A stretch of DNA of 64,000 bases from Symsagittifera roscoffensis. Its lineage: Eukaryota > Xenacoelomorpha > Acoela > Convolutidae. Below the pieces are notes generated by a model that had not been told where the DNA came from, made no database searches, and saw only the letters and a list, made by a program, of their open reading frames with translations. Made by a program: the position numbers and the translations under genes. Positions within the stretch are counted from its first letter, which is position 1, and the number at the start of each line of letters is the position of its first letter. Where the stretch lies: assembly GCF_963678635.1 (NCBI RefSeq), contig NW_026971752.1:35735-99734 (forward strand), read 5' to 3'. Shown piece by piece: positions 10,478 through 21,100 of the stretch.

Positions 10478-12805
10478 TCACGGCGGAAACTTAGACTTAT
10501 CCTGAGACTTATCCTGAGCTTTACTAGTTACCTGGCTATTGGCTGCAAAAACTTTGGTTGTTTTTGGTTTAACCGGTTCTTCGTTTTTTGCCTTAGAGCT
10601 GAGTAAACGTAATCTTTCATGCCCCTCGGCCTTTTCTTTCAACCAGTTGTTAAAGTCTAAGAGTGTTGGTCGCTGCCAATTATGTCTAACAGTATGCATT
10701 GACCAAGCCTCCTTGAGGTTAGGCGGAAGTTTACTAACAGCTTGGCTTAACAGGTTAACACGCTTTAGATCATCGTTGAAAGACAATGATTTGAAAACTG
10801 CTACGAGGCCAGATATGGCAGAGGAGAAACTAATGACATTTTCCGAATTGTGCATCTTAAGTGGAGGAAAAGTATTCAGCTTATCAAGATGCGCACCAAC
10901 AATGGCATGTGGTTGCCCAAACTTCCGTTGCAAGGTGGCCAGTGCATCCTTGTACATAACGCCGCTATAACTAAACTCCGCAATTGCGGTTTTTGCTTTG
11001 CCTGTGACGAGCGTTTTCAAGTATGTCAATTTCGTATCATCGGTGAGAACAGCGGAATCAACGGTGGACTTAAACTGACCAAACCATTCGTGCCAGTTTA
11101 ACGGGTTGCCGTCAAATTGGGCTAACTTCCATTCAGGAAGATGATCTTTGCGGCTATGCATCAATAATTCCGCCAATTCACGAGCGGAGAGAGGTCGATC
11201 CGATGTACAACCTTGGTTCGGATAAGCGGGAGACGGTGCGTAGTCTTCGTTGACTGGCTGATAACCAGTATTAGTTTGATTGACGAAATACGGAACATGT
11301 TGTGGATGAACTGGGGGAGTATTAAAATACACAGTCCCACCACTAGTATAAGGAGCGGCGGTGTTACACGATGGGACAACAGTTGTCACATTAGAAAAAA
11401 TGTTTCCAGCATTACAACACTGAGCAGGCGTGACGATTGGAGTTGTAGCTGCCAATCGCCATAAGTTTGCATCACTTGTGTAGTAATCGTTGATATTAGG
11501 TGACACAGTATGCGGAACAAAGGGAAGATTAGGTTGCGTCTGGACTGGCGCTGCATGGCAATTAGGTGCCGAAAAGAAAACCGGCGTTGGGTTTACTCCA
11601 GAAGATGAGAAGCCACCACCAGCAAATGCAGGCGACAAAGAAACAAAACCAGAACCGGGTTGGGCCGGTAACATTGGGACAGGTAATGATTCCGGTTGCG
11701 CGATGGCAAAACTACCATTAGTTATGTTTGAACTCTTGGTCTGTAAAGGAACAGCAGACGGTGGTGACACGTGTGCACTAGAATGCATATTGTTAACTGG
11801 GAATGGAACAGAGGCTGGGAATGAAACAGAAGCTTGCAATGGCAAACGGCTTGCACTGCCAAATTGAGGCATAGCCCGATGTCCATAACTATGGATTCCA
11901 GGGTCACTCAATGCTGTGTGCTCATGGTTATGACTATTACTGGTGTGAATTGCATGAGCAAGGAGGGCGGAAGTCGTCGGTCCTGACGAAATGGGTACAT
12001 GAGTGAAGACCTGCAAACCTGGCGCACTAGCAACGTCGGGAGGTGCTTGTGAACTAACAGAGTCTACCCAATCATTAGTTCGATCGGTTGCTACCTTTGA
12101 AATAGGTTGACTTACTCCTGTTAAGTTACTTTCCGCTACCTTCTCGCTAACCTCAGATGAACTGTCCTCAAGTTCAAACGCTTTCAATTCCATTTCAATT
12201 AGTTGCTTTTTATGATTTTCAGCCAATTGCTCTAGTTCCAGCTGACTTTGTTCGAACTTAAGACGGTTCTCTTGCTCTTTAAGTCTTAAAGATACTTGAT
12301 ACTGCCTTTCCAGCTCCTCATATCGTCGTTTTACTAAAGCTAACTCATGCCGTTTCTCACTTGATGACATAGTGCGAACAGTCGACGTATGACGAGTGGA
12401 AGCAGATTTATCAGACTTATGTGAGTCAAGCTTTCTACTATCCTTAGACTTATTAGAGACCTTAGACCTGTTTTCAGATACTCGTGCTGCTGAATCACTT
12501 GTTTTGTGCGAGTGTGAGGATGTCTCAGACCTAGTTTGTTGTAAATATCCCTTGCTCCCTGTAATGCCGGCTGCTGGAAATGACGAAGGTTCAAGGCTCA
12601 TCTTGTAACTCTGAGCTTCTTGCATTACTTTATCGTTCATTTCGGTTACTTTCTTAAGCCAAAGGTCTTGCTGAGCAATAATTTTTTCAGGAGTTTCCGT
12701 TTTTCCCGCTAACCTAATTAATTGCTCATTGACGTCGACGGCTTTTTCCAACGCAATTTTACATTTGTAAACAGCATTATCAATTTTTGTAGCATTAAAC
12801 AGCAT
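10478..12805 (-). CDS. gag: BEL/Pao Gag polyprotein
   Basis: This is the structural protein of the BEL/Pao element, about 775 residues from the first ATG (12803-12805). The N-terminal half contains a Ser/Lys-rich part and a charged coiled coil (about residues 140-230: KRRYEELERQYQVSLRLKEQ). The middle is low-complexity, rich in Pro, Ser and His. The C-terminal third has the conserved Pao Gag region beginning ELLMHSRKDHLPEWKLAQFD, with the FDGNPLNWHEWFGQFKS block. It ends at a TGA that falls exactly where the first Cys of the first zinc knuckle would be, in the same frame as the downstream protease region. In its relatives Gag and Pol are normally one frame, so this end is probably a nonsense mutation and not the natural terminus. 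Confidence 0.88.
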   Translation of the reverse strand: MLFNATKIDNAVYKCKIALEKAVDVNEQLIRLAGKTETPEKIIAQQDLWLKKVTEMNDKVMQEAQSYKMSLEPSSFPAAGITGSKGYLQQTRSETSSHSHKTSDSAARVSENRSKVSNKSKDSRKLDSHKSDKSASTRHTSTVRTMSSSEKRHELALVKRRYEELERQYQVSLRLKEQENRLKFEQSQLELEQLAENHKKQLIEMELKAFELEDSSSEVSEKVAESNLTGVSQPISKVATDRTNDWVDSVSSQAPPDVASAPGLQVFTHVPISSGPTTSALLAHAIHTSNSHNHEHTALSDPGIHSYGHRAMPQFGSASRLPLQASVSFPASVPFPVNNMHSSAHVSPPSAVPLQTKSSNITNGSFAIAQPESLPVPMLPAQPGSGFVSLSPAFAGGGFSSSGVNPTPVFFSAPNCHAAPVQTQPNLPFVPHTVSPNINDYYTSDANLWRLAATTPIVTPAQCCNAGNIFSNVTTVVPSCNTAAPYTSGGTVYFNTPPVHPQHVPYFVNQTNTGYQPVNEDYAPSPAYPNQGCTSDRPLSARELAELLMHSRKDHLPEWKLAQFDGNPLNWHEWFGQFKSTVDSAVLTDDTKLTYLKTLVTGKAKTAIAEFSYSGVMYKDALATLQRKFGQPHAIVGAHLDKLNTFPPLKMHNSENVISFSSAISGLVAVFKSLSFNDDLKRVNLLSQAVSKLPPNLKEAWSMHTVRHNWQRPTLLDFNNWLKEKAEGHERLRLLSSKAKNEEPVKPKTTKVFAANSQVTSKAQDKSQDKSKFPP

Positions 12806-13017
12806 TATCAACTATTATTCTCAATGTACTCAAGTAATAATGAGTGACCTTTAAGCAGCTCATTTTCTAGATTTAGACGGGTTTCGAATAACTTGCGTAT
12901 CTTACTTTGGAATTTTTCGTCCATGTTTTTCACAAATTGACAATATTCTACGGATGCTCACTTATAGAAAACAATCAATAAAATGAGATACTGTTTTGGT
13001 ACGTAATCAAATTTGCA

Positions 13018-13754
13018 TTAGTAAATCAACATTAGCTTACGAGACGGGGGAACTTGACGTCTCAAAGCTTCTACTTGAAGCCTATTTCTTATAGCTTTCC
13101 GAGCTTTGAGGGGTAAGCGGTTTCGCTTCTTACGTGTCTTAAGGATGTTAAGATTAGCGCTATAACGCCTTAGAAGGAGGAGAGTCTTTAACTCAAGGGA
13201 AGGAGGCTGGTGAAGCTCTTTGTACTTCTCAATTAGTACCTGGTCCTTAGCCTTACGCTTAGAGATAAAGTCTTTAACGACGTTGAGAACGAGAATACCT
13301 GTTGAACCTAAACTTTCCTCTATATCCTCGGTTCCGTTCCGTCTACAGTATACGATCGCACAAATGTTTGTCCTATACCTTAATAACAAATTGACAAGTT
13401 GCTCACTACTCAGCTTGCGGTTATTGTTGCTGCGGTGCCTACTTATCGAGTTATTAATGGCGTCGTGCCAAATTACAAGGTCGTTACGGTGCGACAAGTA
13501 GTGATGAAGGTAGTACTGTATCGTTTTTGAGAGTCCCTAGCGTTAAAGTTCAAACTTAAACCTGGCTTCGTAAAGCAAGTATCTTTGACGCGCTTCTGGG
13601 ACGGAGCGGGAAGTTTTCGGAGCGCGTGATCCAAAGAACTAGCTCCTAGAATGAATACCATACACTTAGGGGACCTATGCGACGGCTTCGTTACGCTTAA
13701 ATACCAATGGGGTTGGAAAATTAAGTAGGTCGGTTGAACTCCAACAACACACAC
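13018..13754 (-). pseudogene. Extra leader ORF, possible SGNH-like fold
   Basis: Two overlapping minus-strand frames (13754 to 13473, then 13497 to 13018) read like one protein split by a frameshift. The first contains KCMVFILGASSLDHAL, a hydrophobic strand followed by a Gly-Ala-Ser turn that could be an SGNH block I. The second contains DLVIWHDAINNSISRH, whose strand followed by HDxINN could correspond to block III, then a basic helical tail. The assignment is tentative, since block V is not evident. It sits upstream of gag on the same strand, an unusual place for a coding region in BEL/Pao. It could instead be a captured host fragment. Confidence 0.45.
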
Positions 13755-13821
13755 GGAGTAAACCTGAGGATGAAAGAATTCAACTTAACTCACTTAATAT
13801 CACCGTACCTGACCACTTAAC
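13732..13821 (-). repeat. 90-bp direct repeat, copy 1, in BEL/Pao leader
   Basis: This shares landmarks CCAACAACACAC, AAACCTGAGGATGAAA and GACCACTTAAC with copy 2, about 200 bp away. Confidence 0.75.
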
Positions 13822-13932
13822 TTTACTGTCACGCAACGAAGTCAATAATCTGACGGGCTGAAACGGCTTTGTTTTACTCGAAGCGAACTGGCTTTCAGTT
13901 TCACCAATGGTGGGTGGGGGATCAGGCAAATT

Positions 13933-14022
13933 GGTTAAGTTCCAACAACACACGCGGAAGAAACCTGAGGATGAAAAAACTCAACTTAATTTGCCTGATA
14001 TTTCGCTACCAGACCACTTAAC
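13933..14022 (-). repeat. 90-bp direct repeat, copy 2, in BEL/Pao leader
   Basis: This is the second copy of the leader repeat, in the same orientation and with scattered substitutions. Purpose unknown. Confidence 0.75.
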
Positions 14023-15005
14023 ATAAGGTTGGTGTCATCTTACAGCTCAGTTTCGCAGAATTCAGGAGACGTTTTGAGGATTTTTTGGCAATTTTTTACT
14101 TTTTTCACAAAATTTTTCAGAAAATTTTGGTCAGCAGGTTCGAGTCATAAACCAATCCAAAAAACTAGTCCAGTACCTCTTGTCTATGTTCCAATTTCAC
14201 TGATTAATATTCCGTTCACATATATCCAAAAATTTTTGGTATCGAGAAAAAATGTCAAGTCAGTTTGTCTATGTACCGACTGTAAGATATTTCAGTTCAA
14301 CGGAACTGTCCAAAAATTTGGAGTTTTGAGAAAAAATTACCGGTTGCTAGCTTGCGGAAAAATTTTGAACATATAGTACATCGTATATAATTTTATAGCA
14401 CAAATGAAAAGTTTTTTTTTCAAAGTTTTGGAACTTTCTTACAGTTTTTGGAGATTTGGCGGTCACCGGTTGAGGGTTGACGACAGCAGCCCTTCCAACA
14501 CTTCGTCTGGGTTGTAGCTCCTTGCTCCGATGATGTCACTTGTGTGATTGGAAGTAAGTTCGTTCTATAGTGTTGATTTAGGTTGCCCGCGTCGTATGGT
14601 GGCTGTTGTATTATGAAGTCAATTATGGACCTCACTGGCAAATTGGAAACCTGGATACACTCAGCAAAGCTAATTTGATGGCTGTCACACTTTGCAATCG
14701 GACACTTTTGTTCTGTTCTGTTCTCTAATTTTTGGGCACATGTGATGCAGATGCAGTGGTCACAGGGTAGTTAATGGGCCTGTTCTGTCGGTTGGACTCC
14801 ACAGTCGGGACACTTGAGGGAGATTGTGAAACTGTTGTAGTGTTTTGATTCCCCAATGGAGACTCAATTTTGTTCCGACTTATATTTAAATTTATTTAGC
14901 GACGGGTCCCTTGTGCAGATTGTTGTCGTGTCGAGAAAACAGCAATCTTGCAATCTGCGGTAGTGTCCGGGGAAATGCAATCAGCTAATAGACGTGTCCG
15001 GGAAA

Positions 15006-15023
15006 GTCCCTTGTGGGGCGCCA
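15006..15023 (-). other. BEL/Pao primer binding site
   Basis: On the minus strand the sequence TGGCGCCCCACAAGGGAC starts three bases inside the 5' LTR. A leading TGG is complementary to the CCA end of a tRNA, as expected of a primer binding site. It resembles lysine-tRNA-type sites (TGGCGCCC start), but the primer tRNA is not identified. Confidence 0.75.
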
Positions 15024-15026
15024 AAA

Positions 15027-15480
15027 TATGCTCGCTAATCTCCAAACGAAAATAATTGCATCCAAATTCGTTAATTAATAAGAGATATTTATCGGTAAAT
15101 AACTCAGGCAATAGATAAATTTCGGTATTTTTCTATTGATCAGGACATCATACAACATTTTTAGCATCTGACTGTTTTTGGTACAAATCGGCGCAAGCTA
15201 GCCACAAGAACCGGTCGGTAATGTTCTTGAGACAAATTGCTCTTTTTGGCGGTCAACCTTAATCAAGGCTGAACCGAATTAGAACCAAAAAACAGTTAAA
15301 ATAGGATGTAACCCCCGGTTTTAGTATACTAATACATGGGCAGGTGGGGGACTCGAACCTACGTCAACTGTTAACCTGTATAATCGGCGTTAGCTTAGGC
15401 CACTCGGCCAACTGTGCTTATTGTTGTTACATTTTAGTTCAGTTTTATATGCATCTATACTCTACATTTGCATTGCAACA
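15027..15480 (-). repeat. BEL/Pao 5' LTR
   Basis: This is the upstream LTR of the minus-strand element and would drive its transcription. It has a TATAAAA box at 15443-15449 and a tRNA-like block at 15337-15417. It is followed, in element direction, by three bases and the primer binding site. Confidence 0.93.
15337..15417 (-). promoter_or_regulatory. tRNA-like block with Pol III A and B boxes in 5' LTR
   Basis: This is the same block as in the other LTR, with A box at 15400-15410 and B box at 15349-15359, both unchanged. It lies 26 bp downstream of TATAAAA at 15443-15449. Confidence 0.75.
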
Positions 15481-15645
15481 CTCAAGGTAGGGTACCCAAC
15501 CGACAAGCAAAACAGTCATTCTTTCGATCACAAAAAGATTCAAACTAGTTTGAAACAAAATTAAATAGAAAAGCCAAATCTCCTCTAGTCCGGAAAGAAT
15601 ACATAAGCAAGCAACAATAATTTTTCCTGTTTTTGGCCTTTTTTT
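15481..15645. repeat. 1.1 kb tandem repeat, copy 2, right part
   Basis: This continues copy 2 after the BEL/Pao element, starting with CTCAAGGTAGGGTACCC as in copy 1 at 4674. Similarity to copy 1 fades in a T-rich run near 15640. Confidence 0.85.
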
Positions 15646-18185
15646 GTTTTTTTTTGTTTTTTTTTTGTTTTCAAATAAATTTGTTTTTGGCTGTTTCTCT
15701 GTTTAACACTTTTTTTTATCTTTTACATTTTATTTTCAGTTATTTTGGTCCCGAGGCCTCGATATAAGCAGGCTCTAGACTTCTCTTTCTGATACTCTGA
15801 CAACCGGAGTTTTCGGTCTCAACTAAGTAAAAAAGCTAAATTGTACCAAATGGAGGGTCCGTTCCTTCCGCCTAGTACAATGTAGAAAAATAAAGCCTCT
15901 AACTCGGGGATGCGTCCGATGCGGAGGGTTCGTCAAAGAAACGTTCGCCTTCAACATGCCCACCCAGGAGCGCCACAGAAACGTCTAACTAATATTCTCC
16001 CAGACCTTACACAGTGACGGAGCGTATGTCAATTATGACTGGCAGGCGTCAGTTTTCTTCATTCTATTCGTTTCTAACCGTCCAGTTTCAACCAGTTCGT
16101 TTTCAGCTCTGTCTAGGACTAAGTAAAAATTAACAACTTTCAGGTCATCAGTTCAACAACTTTTGAACAGCTTTCGCTTACATGCAAAGTTAACCACATA
16201 GCTGGGTATTGGATTCCCACACCACGTCATTACTATTAAAAGCATGACTTAAAAACTAAAAGTTACTATGTTTTTAGTGACAATTATATACCAGATTAGA
16301 AGAAGGGTTGACCTTTCCTCTGTCTAACTTCTCGTTCTCCAAATTACTACGCATTATCTGAACTAAATTAACCGTTCAGGGCAATACAGTTGCAAAAATA
16401 CGTTTTCTGACAGACTCTGGGCATCTGGCTTCAATTCCGTGTTCTCCCGGAGTTAACATCGTTACCTTTCCAATCTCGTGGCATTGGACATTCCTGTCGT
16501 ACTATCGTTCTCAGATAAGCGTCTCATCTTGACTTGTTACCACTATTAGATTCCTCGTGTTTCTCGTGTTTTTCTTCAACTGATTTTCATCTTGTCAAAT
16601 CGATTTTCTCTGTTTTTTCGTATTTTTCAGGCACCACGAAATCAGTAATAACGTCTTTAGCGTATTTCTCCGTGTGCCTCGGCGGGTTAATTAAGCCAAT
16701 TCGGTGTAGTGTAGTGTAGCGTGAATCAAAATAGTGCAATTTATGGTAGCTTACTGAAGTGTCCTGTTTTCTGTAACAGTCGCATACTTAAGTTACGCAT
16801 GAGGTTTAAGAAGAATAGGCCCTATAACCATTGTCTCAAGAGTCAGGGACACTATATCTTGTGTTTTTCTTCCTCAGGCGGTCGGAGCCTTTTAGGTTCA
16901 CTTGCGACATGAGACTTAAATCCGCGTAACAGCTTAAAGGCCAGTATCAAAATACCCCCACTCTAGAAAATAAGAACGCCCCCATACTCATATCTCAAAA
17001 TACCTAAAACACACGAACAGCGTCGAAACCCTTTGCTTACTTAATTTTTATTAGACAGTGGACCATTTATCCTTCTCAGATGGATCAACCTAAAAACTCT
17101 ACCTAACTCAGCATATTAAAATAAACACACTCAGGAAAAATGAATTAGGTACTCACACACAGACACGACCTCTAGAATTGAGTAACTAGACTATAAAGCA
17201 ACTCTAAAATTTATTGGGTAATTGAAGTTTGAAAAAAGCAAGTTTTAACTCCAGAAACAAGCTTTTGATCTGGACCATTGGGCAGCTTCAGCTGTCCAAC
17301 ATTCCACAACTGGTTCACTCTGGTCCACTCTAGTTTACATTTTCTCAACTCGCGATCACATTCTGACGTCTGCCAAGGATAAGACAGCTCTACTCTCGTT
17401 CGAATTATGTTCGGAAAATTCCCGCTGCAGTTTTTGACTACTCTCCCGCGCTTGTAGTACGACTCTTCTGATTTTGTTTTCTGGTGTTTTCAGTTGTCGC
17501 GAGAAACTTGAGCATGATATTCTCAATTCGATTTTTTAAAATCTTATTTTACCTCAAAATCAAGACTAAACGTTTTCTCGAGGCCAATTTTCCAAATATG
17601 ACCGACTGGCACATACTCCCCGGATTCAAGATCGATGTCCTGTTTGCGTGTCGTCATCTGTCAGTGAGCCCCCAGAGAGTTGAGTGCGTTTTATGATACA
17701 GTGCCAGTGGTCATTTACAGAAATTTGCCCCAAAATTCACAACCATGCAAACTATCACATTTTTGCCAGACAGCAATCAAAATCTGCATACATCTGACCG
17801 CTTTGTATGCTAAAGAAAAAATTTTCTTACGTTTTACCCACTCAAAAAACTGTTATGTATCAATTTGATTTATGTTGTAGATATATTATAGTTGTAACAG
17901 CTTTTTTTATTAAAAACTCTTTTCTGTGCCATGAGATATCATCGGAGTTCAAATTAAAGCCTCAATTTTTCCGATCACGGATCATGAACCAATCCCTGAA
18001 CACCCTTTTCAGTTCGTGCCCATTTATTTCAAATTACTGGGTCCTGACACACAATCTGCCTTGCCAGTTCTTCTTTTTTATCAGAACTGATTACGATCTC
18101 TTCACATGCATTCAGCTGTTTGTATGCCGGCATCCTTTCACTTTGCTCTTGCAGCCTCTTCGCCTGAGATTACTCGTTTCACCGT
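15646..18185. other. Unassigned AT-rich intergenic stretch
   Basis: No gene, RNA or transposon is recognised in this 2.5 kb. Open stretches are short and lack protein-like composition. A tiny TAGTG-type run (GTGTAGTGTAGTGTAGCG, about 16704-16721) foreshadows the satellite that starts near 18186. Confidence 0.5.
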
Positions 18186-21100
18186 CTACTGTAGCGTAGT
18201 GTAGTGTAATGTAGTGTAGTGTAGTGTAGGCTATTAAATTGTAGTGTAGTATAGAGTAGTTTAGTGTACTAATTTGCTTTTTAGTACATTGTAGAATGTT
18301 GCAAAGTAGTGTAATATATTGTAGCGAAGTAAGCTTAGTGAGTGGTAGTGAATGTTTTTGTAGTGTTGCGAAGAATAGTGGTTTACAGTGTAGTGTAATG
18401 CAGTGTAGTGCTGTATAGTGTAGTCCAGAGTAGTAGGTTGTAGTGTAGTGTAGTGTAGTGTAGCGTTGTGTAGTTTAGTGTCGTGTAGTATAGTGTAGTG
18501 TAAGGTAGTGTATTGTAGTGTAGTGTAATGTAGTTGCAGTAGAGCGAAGTAGTGCAGTGTACTGTAGTGTAGATTAGTTTAGTAAGGTGTACTGTTTCGT
18601 AGCGAAGTTAGCTAAATGAGTTGTAGTGTAATCTTTTGTGTTGTAATGCAGAGTAGTATCTTCTAGTGTAATTTACTGCAGTGTAGTGTGGTGTGGTGTT
18701 GGCTATTGTAGTATTTTGTAGTGTAGTCTAGTTTTATAGAGTGCAGTGTAGTGTAACGTAGTGTAGTGTAAAGTATTGTAGCGAAGCTAGCTTAGCGGGT
18801 TGTAGTGAATTCTTTTGTAGTGTAATAGAATTTTTTACTGCAGTGTAATGTACTGCTGTGAAATGTTTAGTGTAAGGTACTGCAGTGAAGGGTTTTTCAT
18901 AAGGTAGTGTACTGTAATGAAAAGAAGAGTATTCCTGTGTTGTGTGCCACAGTGGAGTGTGATCTGTTTTCTTGTATAGTGTATTGTAGTGTTGTGTAGT
19001 GCAGTGTAGTGTAGTGTAAGGTAGTGAAGTGTAGTGTAGTGTAATGTAGTGTAGCGTAGTGTAGTCTAATGAAGTGTAGTGTAGTGTTGTTGTAGTAGTG
19101 TAGGTTAGTGTGGTGTGATGAACAGTAGTGTGTTCTTGTGTAGTGTACAACATTGGAGTTTGGTGTTTTCTACTGTAGTCTAGACTCTTAGAGTGTAGTG
19201 CAGTGCAATGTAGTGCAGTCTAATGGGTTGCGATGTAGTTAACTGTAGTTTAATGAAAATTAGTATTTTCTTGTGCAGTGTACTGCAGTGAATAGTAGTG
19301 TGATTTTTTGTGAGGTAGTCTAGAGTAGTAGAGTGCAATGTAGTGTAGTGTAGTGTAGTGTAGTGTAGTGTAGTGTAGTGTAGTGTAGTGTAGTGTAGTG
19401 CAGTGCAGTGTAGTGTAGTGTAGTGTAGTAGAGTGTAGTGTAGTGTAGTGTAGTGTAGTGTAGTGTAGTGTAGTTTAGTGTAGTGTATTGTAGTGTAGTG
19501 TAGTGTAGTGTAGTGTAGTGTAGTGTAGTGTATTGTAGTTTAGTGTAGTTTAGTTTAGTGTAGTTTAGTGTATTGTAGTGTAGTGTATTGTAGTGTAGAG
19601 TAGTGTAGTGTAGTGTAGTGTAGTGTAGTGTAGTGTAGTGTAGTGTAGTGTAGTGTAGTGTAGTGTAGTGTAGTGTAGTGTAGTGTAGTGTAGTGTAGTG
19701 TAGTGTAGTGTAGTGTAGTGTAGTGTAGTGTAGTGTAGTGTAGTGTAGTGTAGTGTAGTGTAGTGTAGTGTAGTGTAGTAGAGTGTAGTGTAGTGTAGTG
19801 TAGTGTAGTGTAGTGTAGTGTAGTGTAGTGTAGTGTAGTGTAGTGTAGTGTAGTGTAGTGTAGTGTATTGCAGTTTAGTGTAGTCTAATGGGTTGCGATG
19901 TAGTTAACTGTAGTTTAATGAAAATTAGTATTTTCTTGTGCAGTGTACTGCAGTGAATAGTAGTGTGATTTTTTGTGAGGTAGTCTAGAGTAGTAGAGTG
20001 CAATGTAGTGTAGTGTAGTGTAGTGTAGTGTAGTGTAGTGTAGTGTAGTGTAGTGTAGTGTAGTGTAGTGTAGTGTAGTGTAGTGTAGTGTAGTGTAGTG
20101 TAGTGTAGTGTAGTGTAATGTAGTGTAGTGTAGTGTAGTGTAGTGTAGTAGAGTGTAGTGTAGTGTAGTGTAGTGTAGTGTAGTGTAGTGTAGTGTAGTG
20201 TAGTGTAGTTTAGTGTAGTGTAGTGTAGTGTAGTGTAGTGTAGTGCAGTTTAGTGTAGTTTAGTGTATTGTAGTGTAGTGTATTGTAGTGTAGTGTAGTG
20301 TAGTGTAGTGTAGTGTAGTGTAGTGTAGTGTAGTGTAGTGTAGTGTAGTGTAGTGTAGTGTAGTGTAGTGTAGTGTAGTGTAGTGTAGTGTAGTGTAGTG
20401 TAGTGTAGTGTAGTGTAGTGTAGTGTAGTGTAGTGTAGTGTAGTGTAGTGTAGTGTAGTGTAGTGTAGTGTAGTGTAGTGTAGTGTAGTGTAGTGTAGTG
20501 TAGTGTAGTGTAGTGTAGTGTAGTGTAGTGTAGTGTAGTTTTGTGTAGTGTAGTGTAGTGTAGTGTAGTGTAGTGTAGTGTAGTGTAGTGTAGTGTAGTG
20601 TAGTGTAGTGTAGTGTAGTGTAGTGTAGTGTAGTGTAGTGTATTGTAGTGTAGTGTAGTGTAGTGTAGTAGATTGTAGTGTAGTGTAGTGTAGTGTAGTG
20701 TAGTGTAGTGTAGTGTAGTGTAGTGCAGTTTAGTGTAGTTTAGTGTATTGTAGTGTAGTGTATTGTAGTGTAGTGTAGTGTAGTGTAGTGTAGTGTAGTG
20801 TAGTGTAGTGTAGTGTAGTGTAGTGTAGTGTAGTGTAGTGTAGTGTAGTGTAGTGTAGTGTAGTGTAGTGTAGTGTAGTGTAGTGTAGTGTAGTGTAGTG
20901 TAGTGTAGTGTAGTGTAGTGTAGTGTAGTGTAGTGTAGTGTAGTGTAGTGTAGTGTAGTGTAGTGTAGTGTAGTGTAGTGTAGTGTAGTGTAGTGTAGTG
21001 TAGTGTAGTGTAGTGTAGTGTAGTGTAGTGTAGTGTAGTGTAGTGTAGTGTAGTGTAGTGTAGTGTAGTGTAGTGTAGTGTAGTGTAGTGTAGTGTAGTG

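Larger units (their letters stand above)
12812..15005 (-). other. BEL/Pao 5' leader (2.2 kb)
   Basis: This is the region between the primer binding site and gag. It is longer than a simple untranslated leader. It holds a broken extra reading frame (13018-13754) and a pair of 90-bp direct repeats (13732-13821 and 13933-14022). The part from 14023 to 15005 shows nothing I recognise. Confidence 0.7.
5781..15480 (-). mobile_element. BEL/Pao LTR retrotransposon (9.7 kb)
   Basis: The element lies on the minus strand, bounded by two 454-bp LTRs that differ at about six positions by eye (~98.7% identical). It is flanked by a 5-bp target duplication CTCAA at 5776-5780 and 15481-15485. Order in its own direction: LTR, primer binding site (15006-15023), ~2.2 kb leader with an extra frame, gag (to 10478), protease/RT/RNase H, integrase (to 6216), polypurine tract, LTR. 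The Pao-type Gag, protease, YMDD reverse transcriptase and integrase place it in BEL/Pao. Pol is broken by two nonsense codons (10478-10480, 9047-9049) and a frameshift in RNase H near 8000. The copy is recent but inactive. Confidence 0.95.

Noticed and set aside
17807..18199. 130-residue frame before satellite array A
   Set aside because: Composition is typical of translated AT-rich non-coding DNA (many Phe, Leu and Ser), with no motif or neighbour context.
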